A stretch of DNA of 64,000 bases from Stratiolaelaps scimitus (taxonomy: Eukaryota; Arthropoda; Arachnida; Mesostigmata; Laelapidae). The notes below the pieces were generated by a model, which was not told where the DNA came from, did not search any database, and saw nothing but the letters and a program-made list of their open reading frames with translations. Numbering within the stretch: the stretch's first letter is position 1; every line of letters starts with the position of its first letter. Below are positions 46,889 through 59,774 of this stretch, piece after piece. The stretch is taken from contig JABWDB010000016.1 of assembly GCA_019614645.1 (NCBI GenBank), forward strand, positions 3,782,001 to 3,846,000, written 5' to 3'. The position numbers and the translations under genes were made by a program.

Positions 46889-49800
46889 GTATATATTAGA
46901 TAGAATATGATCATGGCATAGATCATTGGTATCTAGGTGTGATTATTAACATAACTTATTGTGATAATAAATTGCATAACCGAGATATTAGTAGTGAACA
47001 AGAAAACTATGGGCACCAGCTCGAAATGACAACGACCACTTTTGCTGAACCCGACAGATGTAACGTACGGCTCGGATGAGTGACATGAGAATGAGATGAG
47101 GCACAATTTAACCGCTATTTTGTCTGCACCTAAAAGATGAATATATGGGATCGTTGAAAATCTAGCAAACGTTGTACAGCAATAGCGGATGTGGAAGAAA
47201 CCACCTTTGGCGGTTTGCTGCTTGATAAGACCTGTCGTACGCCCCACAATTCTGTAATAAACAATTTTTTTTTTCACATTTCGAGTGTCGTTGTTGTTGT
47301 TGAAATAATAACCATTTGTGTCAGGTAAAGCACGTTTGCGATTATATAAGCACGTTTCGCGTGAATATGCCCTATGACGAACTGAAATCATCCAATTCGT
47401 ATTTGAGCTACTCCTAGGCGTGTCACACAGCCCATTCGCGGTGAGTGCACATTTGGAATTCGTTTATTGGCGGGTGTTCGGGGCCGAGTCTCGAGACGAA
47501 ATGATCAGGCAAATTCCCGAGCTGAACCGAACAAACGCCGTAGACGGTGTCGAAGAAAGCCAGTCACCTGAACTATTTTCAGAAGATGCTGCTTCTATGC
47601 CGCTGTTCGCTCGTCGTGTGTTCGAGCAATACCAGTAGACGGCGATAGAAGTTGGATATTTTGGGAGACCCTCTAATGATATCAGGGAGCCTACTGCAAT
47701 AATGACGACCAGGTGTCGTGAGGTGTTTTAGTCCGTCGCCTTTGTGTTGTTGTCGTTGTTGTTGTCATAAATATTTTGCTCTTTATTAAAAGTTAAACCA
47801 ATGCGAATATTCACAGCGCAGTCAGTGCAATCGGAGAATGCGCACGTGACATGTCAACGGTGTTGACTATGTATACACCCTGCAGGTTATAACAGTTCAA
47901 ACGAGTACGGCCTAAATAACATTTATCAGCGGCAGGGTGAATATTTACCTATTGAATATTTTCAAGAATAGACCATGCATAGATCCAATACCAAGCTGAG
48001 TCCATATAACGCACGAATAAGTCCATTCATAATTAAAGGGAGAGCGTGAGATTCATATAGCTTCAGATAGAGATGTAGAGACGAGACCTTCGAGAGGGAA
48101 ACCCTCGAGGCGTAACATCAGATGAATATTGCAAGCAGTCAGTCTGCTCACGACTGCCTGATAAACGATTCGAATGACATATCAGGGATGCGCAAGTTTT
48201 AGCTTTCAGCTAAAGATCGATATATCAGTTTTGCTACGGCTCTCGATAATGTCATTCTCCGTTGTAGTTTCTTACGTGACACGTGCTATAAGATGAAATC
48301 TGTACATGCAACCATAGCAAGAAGGGCCTAGTGGGAATTTGGATCCTTGTGCACGAAACGAGGGTTGAATTTTGGGCTTTTTTGGACAGACACAGAATTT
48401 TCGCTCCAACTTTGGCGCTAACTTTTTTGGTACTGGGAATATTCCTAAACAGTGTAGAACCCGAATTCTAAAATAATTAACTTAGGATCTTCTCGACACG
48501 GACGAACTTTTTGCGTAGTATAATACATTAGATGAGATATCCGGTGGCTTCGTTGTTAGTGGCAACATTGTTAATATTTTTCTTCTTGAGAGAGAAGGAA
48601 ATGTTCTTCGCACGGACCGGAGGAGACGCACGGACACCACCAGAGCGATTGCAATCTCCATCAAAGTGGGCCGATTCAGTGCAGGGGGGTTGACGTGGAT
48701 GATAAAACGCCTCTGGCTGCTTACGTTGTTAGGATTGTGGCAGCTTTAGTGTACGCCATGGAAAGACATTATTAGAATAATATTCTCATTATTATCAGTA
48801 TGCCGTGTATCAATGCATACGCAAGTACGCAATTGTGTCGACAATACTGTAGTTCAGCAACTGTATTGATCTCTATCGGCCACTGACAAATTACCGCTGA
48901 GGTACTGCGGGTACCGCTATACATATGTATGTATCTATCTATATCCGAACAGCGACTTGTGGTCTCGGGTGGCTGCTGAAGCCGCGCCGGATACGGGGAA
49001 AGAGATTAAACGCAATGAGACAAACAGAACATCTGACGTAGGTGAACTTGTTGTCTATAGATATAATTGTTCCACGCTCGTTGTTGCTGACTACTGTGGG
49101 GACCCTTGGGATCAAAGATCATCGCTTGTGTGCGTTTCCGACGCTGAAGTGCATTCAGCTGAGGTATACCGCTGTCGTCTCCAGATAGTTAGCACATGAA
49201 AATTATAAAACACAGCAAAGAAATATACCTTAAATAATATCAGCACGCATTCATATATCAGCACGCAATCTCCAATTTTCTCAGATCCGATCGGTATTAT
49301 AGCATTGCGAAAATAATGCCTTATTCGTGTTTGATTTTATTTTTAATAATCTCTTCATTTCCGAGCTCTATTTTTACGCAGTGATGTTTTATCGGACCAC
49401 CTGTCTACCAGACAGCATAATGTAATCCACATGTATCGATTTTCTGATTCAATCTGTGGAGCAAAACAAGCCGTTCGAACATCTACACGACTTTTCAATT
49501 CAGCTACGGTCTTTTGTAAATACATGATATATCACATGTTCCCGTACTGAAGAGTGCCACATCTCAAATTTATTTCATGGAAACGATCCGACCGCCGTTA
49601 GCACGATCCAACACTCTGTATTGAGTACGCTCTAATCAACTGCTCACGCTTGGTGGACGTTCCTTCGCAGAAATCCGCTGGCAGAAGAAAGATTTCCGAG
49701 AATTGCAGCCTGCCTCAGAGTTCATCTCAAGGCTACCTCGGAAGTAGAAGGTCGACGAGCAGCCACCCATCCCAAACTGATTTTCCCCGTAGGCGGTTGT

Positions 49801-50199
49801 TCAAGTTCGAGCCTCCGCTGAAATTGCTAACGTTGTTTCTATCGCCGACTTTATCGATGTCTTTGGTTGGGGATGATAGAAACACCCACGAACTCTAAGG
49901 AAAGATAGACTTCGGCAGCCAGCTGTTGCCCGATTCACTTTCAACCTGTCAGCAACGTAAACCGTGGGCGGGCTCAATGGAGTCATTCTTCCCAGTATTG
50001 CTTGTCCAATGTCGTTTGAGATATGCTTAGGCGAATTTCACACCAATCGACTAGTTACGATAAAATCGTAAACTGCAGTGGCAAAAACAAACGATTTGCC
50101 ACTTTGCAGTGGCAAGGGCGAATCCGCCAATTTGGCCGGTAAGTTATATCTCTGATCATAAGAGAAATCCAAAGTAGAGTAGGCACGTCGGAAGACGCC

Positions 50200-53150
50200 T
50201 GCTGTCAATCACCAACCGCTGAACGATTTCATTTCCGCTCTGACGATTCGAACGTTCTGCGGAACCTGTCCTGAGAACCTGGGTGGGTGTAGGGAGACAG
50301 ATTCGATGGACTGCGAACTAGATCCCTTATTCTCAGTGAGGGAATGGGATACAGCTTCGCTCGCGTAGCGGACGGTGACGAAATCCGAATGGGCGGCAGC
50401 TTCTTCCAAGCGAAAGAACCACTTTTCTCATACTTTTTCCCCCTGAATACGGGCCGGTTGAATGAAGGTCTGAGCAGTGTAGTCGACCGATTCCAACGAT
50501 ATCGCACCGGCTGAAAGACAAAGAAGTCTCTCTCTCTCTGTCTCGCCTTTCGCTGGCTGAATACAGAAGTGGCTAGACCAGAACAAACTCCCCTAACTTT
50601 TCTCAACTCGATTGCCACTTTTACTCATGTACTTTTGTTGTTGTACTATTGTTATCATTATTATTGCTATCACCCTATGGAACATTCCGTTCCAGCACCA
50701 CGATTCTAGTCCAACCTGAGAGCCGACTTCGATGATCCGGGCGGAAGTTCAAGCCAGACATACGATTATTAGACATGTGTCGATCTGAACAGCACAAACG
50801 CAACGAGGAAATGGTCATGCACGTGTGGCCGGCCTCGTTTTCCATCATCAATTCACAGCATAGAACAAAGGCATTTCCGTTCCCTTCGTTTACGTTGAAT
50901 CTCTGCCCCCTCGTGTCCCTGAACGAATTTTGCTCAAACAGTTTCCCACCGCGCAAGGCAAATAGCCGCAGTCATCAAGCCGAAGTTTCCTCGGAAGCGC
51001 GCTCGAATCGTTCGCAGAACCTTGCTTGTCGAATTTGTACGCTTTGTCACGCGTCCTGTGAGCAGGTGGCGGCGGCGGCGGCGGACGGTAGAGGAGACAG
51101 CTTGACATCTCTCTGGTTTGTACATATACAGGCCGCGCATGTGTACTTTAAGCGATTGTGTTTCTACATTAGCCATTTTCCAGCCTGATCCTCCCTACGT
51201 CATCGCGCACCTTGCAGCCTATGCAAATGAGCACAGGTGTAACAGGACTGATGGAGCGAGATGGCGCGCGTTCGGTTCAGCATAATGGTGGACGCTTGTG
51301 GCTTTCTCCAGTTCCGACCCTTCTGACTCTCGACTTCGGAGCTTATAACATCGGCGGCGGCGACGGCGGCAGAGGCTCATTCGAATGAATGGACACAAAT
51401 CCATTATCCTCGGATTTCCTAGAATTACCCCAGAATTCTGGTTGTTGTTGTTGTTCCGCCTGTGCTCCTACTGTCGACGAATGTTGCTCGCTGCTATAGA
51501 GTGTTTGTTGGTAGTGGCTGTCCTGTGCTGGCTGGTTCGGTTAGGTAAGGTTAGGTTACTGTTATTCCTTTAGCTGGAAAACGAGGCCATAGTGCATTCC
51601 CATAGGGCGATGGGAACTCCGGAAACCACTTCGGGGGGGCGGACGGTGGTGGCTGATGGGGACGACGGGGTGTGTTGTGGGCGTTTTGCGAAAATTGCAG
51701 CTTGTCGGTAGTGCCGGTGCGGCCGTCTCTACCAACGAGAATAGGGCGACGTCGACGAGGACGCACGTGTAACGGGAAAACGGGAAGGGGGGGAAGAGCA
51801 ACTAACACCGAAAGAACGAATGGAAGATGGAAGCTTTAGGATGATGTGGAAAGGGTAGCCTCGCCCGAGAAAATGTCTGAGGGCCGAGAGCTCCCGCGAT
51901 GTACGAGTATAGGAGGATTGGATAGGTGGAGAGAGCGGCAGAGCGTCGCGGCGGCGCTGGACGGACGGTAGAATTAAGGAGACAATGCGGGATTGGAACA
52001 ACATTGCTCTTTGTGTCTCTCGACCTCGAAGAGAATAGTGCCTCGAGGCAGGAACGCGAGCTTCCAGGAACGAAGGGGACACAGACGCGTACAGTGCACT
52101 GTGCGCCATTCAGGGGCAGGGGAGGTACGGAAAGCCTTGGAAGTGTTTCTCCTGGAAAGGCTCGCGCTAACGGGATGAAGCAGACCAGCTCGGCATCGTC
52201 CGACCACAAGCGACGCAGCATCAGGCAGCCGCGTGGATGTAACATACTTATTCTATTTTGTGCAAAGCTTGCATAGTCTACGGATGCAGATGTGTTCGTC
52301 GGATGCACCGCCGTGTCGTCGTCGCTGCCTCGTGATACCGACTATACTCGCTACAGCTGAAGGCGAATTGTCTATCTGTACCCTTCGGAGTGATCATAAC
52401 TGCCAGGAAGTGGACGACGACCAGGGAGCTCTGCGACGCTCCAATTCCACCTGGCGCCACTCAGCACGCCTCACTGACTGATGTATGCCAAATGTTGGCC
52501 TGGAGCTAGCGCGCGTCCAGGCGGCAGGACAAGGTGTCGCGAACAACACTACAACATATGGCACAGCGGTGCACGAAGTGTGCGCGATGTTCGCTTACCC
52601 TTTTTTTTATGCGGAAATGACGGCAATGTTCCTCTCGCAGCTACCTCTGGAGTAGATCAGGTTGTGGTTAGGCAGGTGGGTTGGCAGGGAGAGAGATAGG
52701 TTTACGCCGAAAAGAGCCGTGTGGGAAATGCGTCTTGGGGGCGGGGACGAAGCAGACGAGAACCAGAAATCGGAGCAAAGAGGGAGAAAGGTACTCGCAA
52801 GGCCAACAAGTTGTCGGAAATTGTTGGTGGAAAGATTCGCGAAAGTCGAAGCGACCGCCTGCGGCAGCCTGAAGGCGTGGGCCGAGAACGAAGGAGGCGA
52901 AGATTGATTGCCATAGCACCAGCTACGTTGGGCCTGCAGGCCGGTGGCCTCGACGCTTGCGGAAACCTGCCAGCGGCTCCCTTTTTCAGTGGATCTTTTC
53001 TTGAGAAATTCCACCGAGAAGTGGCTGAAAACCATGCGAAAGACAATGAACTGAATTCGCGTAATGTTCGATGGACCGACAGGCTCGCGATCGTGATGGA
53101 ACGAGCGGGTTTTGTGTATTCGAGCGAATACTTGTTACACATCATTGTGT
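50200..53150. promoter_or_regulatory. GC-rich region, possible promoter/5'UTR
   Basis: About 3 kb clearly richer in G+C and CpG than its flanks, with GGC/GGA runs (51,066-51,088 and 51,350-51,372). Open frames overlap in four to six phases at once (for example 51,802-52,308 on minus and 52,721-53,152 on plus), the sign of stop-poor GC-rich DNA and not of a gene. It may be a promoter, enhancer or 5'UTR of an alternative transcript. Confidence 0.35.
51538..51560 (+). repeat. Short TTAGG telomere-like run
   Basis: GGTTAGGTAAGGTTAGGTTA has three near-perfect units of the arthropod telomere motif TTAGG. It is too short to claim a telomere relic; chance or repair scar are equally possible. Confidence 0.4.
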
Positions 53151-54999
53151 GAAAATGTTCTCACGCTATACATCTGGAGCGTTTAGATTCAGCAAATAAC
53201 AACGCGTTCGTATTGTTTCGCGTTTCGTAACATTTTGGTACTGGAAACTCTTGTCCGTTTGCGGACTTCGTTGAAAAATAGTGCGCTTTCCTTTTCAAGA
53301 CGCGCGGTCCATTGACGAACACTTGAAACTCTGTGATTAAGCATGTTAACGAAATTCAACAGTTGATACATGCTACATTTATGGATGCCTACGAGATGTG
53401 AATCGTAATTGTTTAGGCGTCATTATTAAAGCATAATAAACATCTTCAAACAATCGTCATGTATATACTTTCGGTGCACACTTATAACCGCTTATTACAA
53501 TACTTATCTCCCCTTTTAGTTTCTGCCACCCGAGCAGAATCGGCGTGAGTTTTTGAGCTTTCGTGTCGATATATCTGTAAATACCTTAAATATTCGTTTC
53601 TGCGAGAGCATATCAGATGCTCACAGAGCAGCCTCGTGATCGAGTAATTTGACTCGAGAATACTACGAGAAATCGTACTCGGATGATTGGGGACTGGGTG
53701 TTAACACTTACAGTTGAATAAAAGAACCAACCAACGCCTACTTCTAAGATTATATTATCGATTGTACGGGCTATTGTGTGCGTAACAATTGAATTCGACA
53801 CAGCGAAAAGTCAGTCCTCGAAAGACGGGGACCGCCTTTGAAAGTGAAAATTGAAAAAATGAGGGAATTATAAATTATAGGCTTTTATCGTAGGAAAGTT
53901 CCACCATTGAAATTGTTGTTACCTCGAGGCTCTCCACTCACTGTATTTAACACATTTCAACACCTGGGAATGATCAAATCATATTGAGAATTGTAGGGAT
54001 TACATGATTTTTTTTCGACTGCGACGGTTGAGTTGAGGCGGTTTAATCTGAAAAACTCGCTAGACGCTTCTTACTTGTATGCTTGTGTAACGTCCACCCA
54101 TTGCATTTACTTGACTTACGTGACATTTTTGGTCATGACCGTAGAGTGTGTTGTGGCTCCTTCTGCTTGTTGTATATTATCCATTTATTTATGCCATGTT
54201 CGAGTGTCAGAATCAGGCCTGGAGAATGCCAGTACTAGAAAATCCGCCTTGGGTCACGACTGCAGTCAACGATTAGGTAACCAACCTTCCCGAACAGTGT
54301 TTCCTGTCACCGGCTATTAGTCGACATCAGAGACGTGTGTACTGCACTACTACGACGTGTTGTATTGCCCTGCGCTGTGTGGGGCTGCCTGCAGTGTGTG
54401 CCCGGTGCGAACGCTGTTTCATAAGTGTATGGGGTCAGAGCCTTGCTGAACAGACTGAGGCCACTATTAAACACTGCTCGTAAAGAATCGTCCAACTGCT
54501 CACCTTGCCTCGGCATTGACTCAGTGCTACGCGTTCTATCGGTAGTTAACAAACAGGCTTCTTGTAAATCAGAAAATTGTCTTTTGCTGGCTGACTTGTG
54601 GAAGCTGGATGCTTTGCTAATTCGAGGCTCAGCTATCATCAGCATCATTATAGTCCAACGGTTTCGTATGACCATGGATAGATCATATGTGTTATACATA
54701 TAGCAAAATATCATGTAATAACTACTTAATAGCAGTCATTTACCACTTCTGCTATAAGCAGATTGTTACACAATCATTAACAACAGGCGGCACAACGACA
54801 GTGTTCGATTTTGTCATTAGATATCTAAACCGTATCTACACGAACAAGAGTACCAAATAAGTATCATACTAGGGCAGCATGATATGAGATGAATATGCAT
54901 CACTCGAATAATATAATAAATACATCGTGGTGCCACGGGGGCACATAAGCACACGCAAGCACAGAGAGACATTAGGCGCTGGTAGGTCATATCGTGTGG

Positions 55000-56400
55000 C
55001 ACTCATTATCTGCAAGTGCCAAGCTGGAAGTTTGTCCTTTCTCTAGAAATTTATCGCGGATTCGCTTTTCAGCAGAAATGGCGGTGGTAGTCGTTGTCTG
55101 TCTGGCATCGTGGGGCGGCGCCGGCGACGGTCGCACTGGCAGTGGTTGTTTTTCCCGCATCCTTCCTCTCTGAGCCCTCATCCCTTTCCATGTTGTGCGT
55201 GCCCTCAGCTGCTCTCATCCTAGTAAGGCCCTCTCCACGTGAGCACGCCAGCGGACCCGGCGCGAGTCAGCAGCCGAGTGGCTACGGAGGCCGGCACGGG
55301 GGCCGTGGAACAGACTCAGTGCTTGACCATCATCGGTCGGTCAATGAGAGACGGTTTTAGCTGAGCGGTCGGCCGGGCACGACAAGCGTGACGGACACTC
55401 GATTGCAACGGCTCTGCCCGATACGCCACAGAGACTAGCAGCAGCAGCTAACAGTAGCCACACTATAGCACAGTGCAGCAGGTATTACACTACTGCGTCA
55501 ACAAAGCCTCAACGATACAACCAACAGCGTTCGGGCAACAAAGCTGTTTGTGAACGCATCAGCTAAGTCACTCGGCACTCCGCCCGGTCCTGACGACGAA
55601 GGCTACTGCCTGCCGCGATACGACGAGTTGAGCTAATCGAATCGTACAAGTGTGACTGTTCGAGTGTGGTGTCGCGGCGCCAAACGTTGGCGTGGCCAAC
55701 ACCAAGCAGACAGTGGAATATATAATAATCGAAATAACGAGTCACGTACCCGAGGACAATATAGTATCATAGATGCGATATCCTCTGCTAGGCTGTGATG
55801 GTGTCAAGTTTACCTGCAACAGTGCTGGATTTTTGTTCTCGTTGCTGTGATGATACAACCTTCCACCTCCTCGAACTCCTCCTGCTCCTACTCTGTTTGG
55901 AATCATACAGTGTAGCGTACTCTACTGTGACCGACAGTGGAAGGACACGTGCTGAAATAGAGGGGGTCTGGTTGGACAACAACAACAACAACGACGTTGT
56001 ACACTCTCGGATGGAAATAGGCTTTTTTTTTTATTCTTGTCGATGGATCGATATCGATGATAGCGAAGGCTTCCGTAACCGTTGTTGTCGCCACCGCAGT
56101 GGCTAGACGAATGTGACACTGAGAGTCGCTGCACAACTCAGCCGTGTGTCTCGGATGATAAACACATCGCGCGCGCGCCAAAGCAATAAATGGACGAACG
56201 GTTTGTGTCTATCGATGACCCTGTTTAGCTGCGCTGAGTGAAGTAAACTGCAAGTCAGCTCGAGTGTGACAACAATCAGTGATAAAGTTTGCATCTGCTA
56301 CTGTTAAAAACGCGATCTGCTGGATAAGTGGCTTTCGCTAAGTGGAAGAGCTCCGCGTGGCCCAGCGGTGCCTAAAGTGGATCTTTCACGCTTGTTCACG
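55000..56400 (+). promoter_or_regulatory. Possible alternative promoter and 5'UTR
   Basis: GC-richer DNA with CAG- and CAA-type short repeats (55,437-55,448; 55,975-55,992) leading into the small ATG exon at 56,401. An in-frame TAA at 56,305-56,307 closes the frame upstream, as expected in a 5'UTR. The call rests on this arrangement only. Confidence 0.3.
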
Positions 56401-56429
56401 ATGGGCCTGTTCTCCACTGTTGATTGCAG
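56401..56429 (+). CDS. Candidate alternative first coding exon
   Basis: ATG with A at -3 and G at +4, nine codons (MGLFSTVDC) and donor AG|GTAAAA in phase 2, the same phase as PACS exon 1 at 46,888. The peptide loosely recalls the PACS start (LFA..VD....C..R). If spliced to the absent PACS exon 2 it would give a shorter N-terminus. It could equally start another gene or be fortuitous. Confidence 0.3.
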
Positions 56430-58345
56430 GTAAAATTCGTTCAAGTGGTTTCGTCAGATGTCATCGTACCGCCGACAATAACTCTCAACGAACAACCCGA
56501 TATTTGTCATAGGCGACAGCTAGATCTCATAGAAGGATCTTATGATTCTTGCACCCTCACCTATACTCGATACTTAGGATTGTGTTCATGGACATGTCCT
56601 TTCGTCATTGTGGAGCTTGTCCTCAGGTCAAGTTGTTACGCGCCTTCTTGAACCTAACCGAGGAGTTTTGGGCGATCACTTCTTGTTTCTGTGGTTCATA
56701 TCATATCATACTTGACCCGGGCGACACAGCACATGTCTCTTGGAGAAAAGAATACCTTTTTTCAAAGTAGTATCCAGTTTGAATAAGGTACACATATATT
56801 CTAGGAGCGTACGGAAGCGTCACGAGTACGTGACTTTGCTTATCCATTCATACACAATGAATGCGTTCCTTCTCCTTGAAGGACGGTAAAGCCTAAGGCT
56901 CACTAAGGTCTGAATTGATTGAAAAGTTGTACTTCTTCCACTACAACGCACGCACGCTAAATCTTCCTATGCGTTTGCCCCTATGAGTGGCGTCTAACCT
57001 CCCACAGCGGATATAACAGCGACGTGTAGTACTTCCCTGCATTGAAAGGCTCAGTCCGTCGTTGGCCCTTCCGAAAAGACCTTCGTTTGTGAGATGAAAC
57101 ATTGTTCCTTACCCCTCTGGCCTACTACTGAAATTCAATTACGACAATTGTTGTTGTTTGTAGAATTCGCTGTCATGTGCAGACATGGCATCACTATCTA
57201 CCGTCACCTACTAGACTGCAATTAAGGAAGATGGCTTCTGTGATGCTCCCAAGATCAGCGTCGAAAGACAAGCTATTTTAGTAATTTCGTAGGCACACAC
57301 ATACACAGAGAGGGCTAAACAAGTGTTGAAGTAAGAGAAAGAGAGAGAGAGAAAGAGCGACTTCTATGCTGTGTGAATTTAGTTATTTGCGAGTTGGCTT
57401 TGTCATAGCGTTTTGTTTTCTTTTGTTATGTGGCGAATGATAAAATTGGCAAATCACCCAGCGAGCACCGTTTGAACAGCACTCACGTATTCAGCACGAG
57501 GACGTCGTCAAATAACATGGATATTATAGTGAAAATAGCACCGACGGCTATGGCAGATCACGACCAATTATTTCCCTCCGAACAACAATGCTAATAACAA
57601 ATAATACTCTGCGTGTGCGACCCGTGTAGAGCTCGAGCTATATATATGTAATATATAATATATATATGTATATATACAATTTTTAATATGGCACCGTTCA
57701 AACACAGTTTAGTCTCCTTCCGACATATATCAACCGACACATCCGCCTCCTGTATTCGTTGATTGCGGTTGCATCATGTGGTGGTATACAACGCATTAGT
57801 GTAGCGCTGTTTTGTACCCTCATATGGTAACACCCATAGGGATGTATGGTCGTAATCGCACTTGTGTGGTTATTATAGGTAGCAACTGAGTAATTCATGA
57901 AAACGAGGGAATTTCAACAGCCATTATGACCCGTCCGAATTGAATGAATTGTCATCCTTCCATGCGATTCTGTTTTGTGGAGTATAACTATTTGAACAGC
58001 CTTTGAACGGCGACTTGTCATTTCAACGTGGGCCACGTTCTGTATAGCTGTCGATCTGATGGACATTGGAAGTGATCCCCGTTTGTTATAGAACGCTGAC
58101 GATGAAACACCCCCCGTGACTGGTATCTGTATCGCATTGGGCATGTGATTCTTGGTCGGTATTATTATATATGATATTGTATTGTACATCATTATATTAT
58201 ACTCCCCTGTATAATTAGACCTAATTTACAATCATTCCTTTTCTTTATGATTTTATGACCCGTCGCATCAGTTGTGTACCAGTTTTATATCATAATATAA
58301 AACATAAGAACAATGTCCATTTGTGCTCCTCTGATCTGTGCACAC

Positions 58346-58370
<25 letters not shown>
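58346..58370. repeat. (TA)n microsatellite
   Basis: About 12 uninterrupted TA units. Confidence 0.95.
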
Positions 58371-58376
<6 letters not shown>

Positions 58377-59752
58377 GTGTGATCTCAAATCTGATTAGTC
58401 AGTACGTTGCATGTGTATAATATTGCATTTTCCATAAATGATTACACCGCGCTGCTGCTTAAGATGTAAAGCTGAACTGCGCACGCGTATCTGAAAGAAT
58501 ATAATGGGATTCACTCGTTTATACGTCCCTTTGCTCCGTGTTGAGAGAGAGATGGTAAGCGTGTATACGTGTTGTATACGACCGAGCGTTGTGCCTCTGT
58601 CTTGCGGACGAGCTCGCGGGGTAAAAGTAGAATTACGCGAAACCATCCAGGGATGAACCACTCGCGTGACTCGCAAGCGAAAGCCAATCTGCTTGTAGAA
58701 TATTCCACTGTTCGAACACTAACCGAATTGAGAAGGCGAATTTGTCCTCGCTAAACTGGGCGCATCGCTCGCTAAACATTGTAGATCGTGCACTAGTTTA
58801 CTTTGTTAACTACGAGAGATATGGCGCGAAGGAGAAAGAGAGAGAACATTGCGGACGATACTGACGATTGAGCAATAATGATTTCTGGTTTCCGTCATCG
58901 GATCATGTACTGGCTTGAATGATGAATGTATGCTAACTTCATTAATTAGCAGCACCATTTCGAACGGCAACATCTTTTTTGTAACCGCACAGGTTAGGAT
59001 AATCATATATCAATAGGGAACAATAATATTATATGGCGACCTGCTATCCTGTAGACATTTCTATTCTCGGCATTTTCAAGCTATATGCTTGTGTTTCGTT
59101 CGACTTCAAACTCTTCCTCAGCATGTTGTCTATATGCTGTATCCTAACGACGATCATCTCGTCGTTATTTACCAGAAGAACTCCCACCCTTACGTCACAA
59201 GCCTATTGAGGCCTATTAAGGCCAGCAATGATTTTTCTAGCGGTGGCCTACACATTTTGTCATTGAGGTCAGAGAGCAGCTAGACCGAGAATGAAGTCTT
59301 CCTTAAATTTGCATTATCACTATTATCGCTGGTTGACTTTCGCGGTGTTCTCTCGAGTTCAGGTTACAACCGAACGCGTAAGGCACTTCCCGTCCCTGGG
59401 GGAATACCTCAAGCATAGCCTCAGTGAGGGAGGTTGCATGTCATATGACATCATTCAAACGGGCGTAGCAGCTAGAATTTTCTGTTAGCATAGCAAGAGA
59501 CGTTACCGGTAGCCGCCGGTGGCTGCTGACGCTGACGATGAAGACGCTAATCTCGGATGCGTTCTTCTCAGAGGACGCCGCTGTTAGTGTTACAGTGTGG
59601 CACACGTAGAGGTACAATACAAGCAAGCATACAACATAGTGCACACAGAGGTGGTGCTGGCAGGCAACACAAACGATCGAGGTTCATCGCTCAGGGGAGC
59701 AACGAAGTGCTAACCTGTTGAGGTGTATTGGGAAATTATTGTCACGTTTTTG

Positions 59753-59774
59753 GAAGCGTTTTCCAAAACGCTTC
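59753..59774. repeat. Perfect 10-bp inverted repeat
   Basis: GAAGCGTTTT, two bases CC, then AAAACGCTTC. The arms are perfect and the spacer minimal, so it is a near-palindrome; function unknown. Confidence 0.75.

Larger units (their letters stand above)
46889..56400. other. Presumed PACS intron 1, first part
   Basis: No PACS exon 2 (expected near CSLTLKKLVV) was found. Short coding-like frames at 47,450-47,638 and 49,670-49,790 have no family match. A GC-rich section at 50.2-53.2 kb is listed separately. The remainder is AT-rich. Confidence 0.4.

Noticed and set aside
49650..49898. Ser/Arg-rich exon in the PACS intron
   Set aside because: A fair acceptor (TTCGCAG) precedes it, but no clear donor exists and it matches nothing known in PACS.
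51802..52308. 168-codon frame on minus
   Set aside because: Lies in GC-rich DNA where several frames on both strands are open at once; no recognisable motif.
52702..53152. Overlapping frames of 147 (-) and 143 (+) codons
   Set aside because: Both strands open over the same bases, with Arg/Ser/Pro-rich products typical of translated GC-rich non-coding DNA.
59531..59610. PACS exon 2 (frame with LLTLTMKTL)
   Set aside because: Only a short resemblance to SLTLKKL; it meets a stop soon after and lacks the conserved VVIAVK..GSKR segment.
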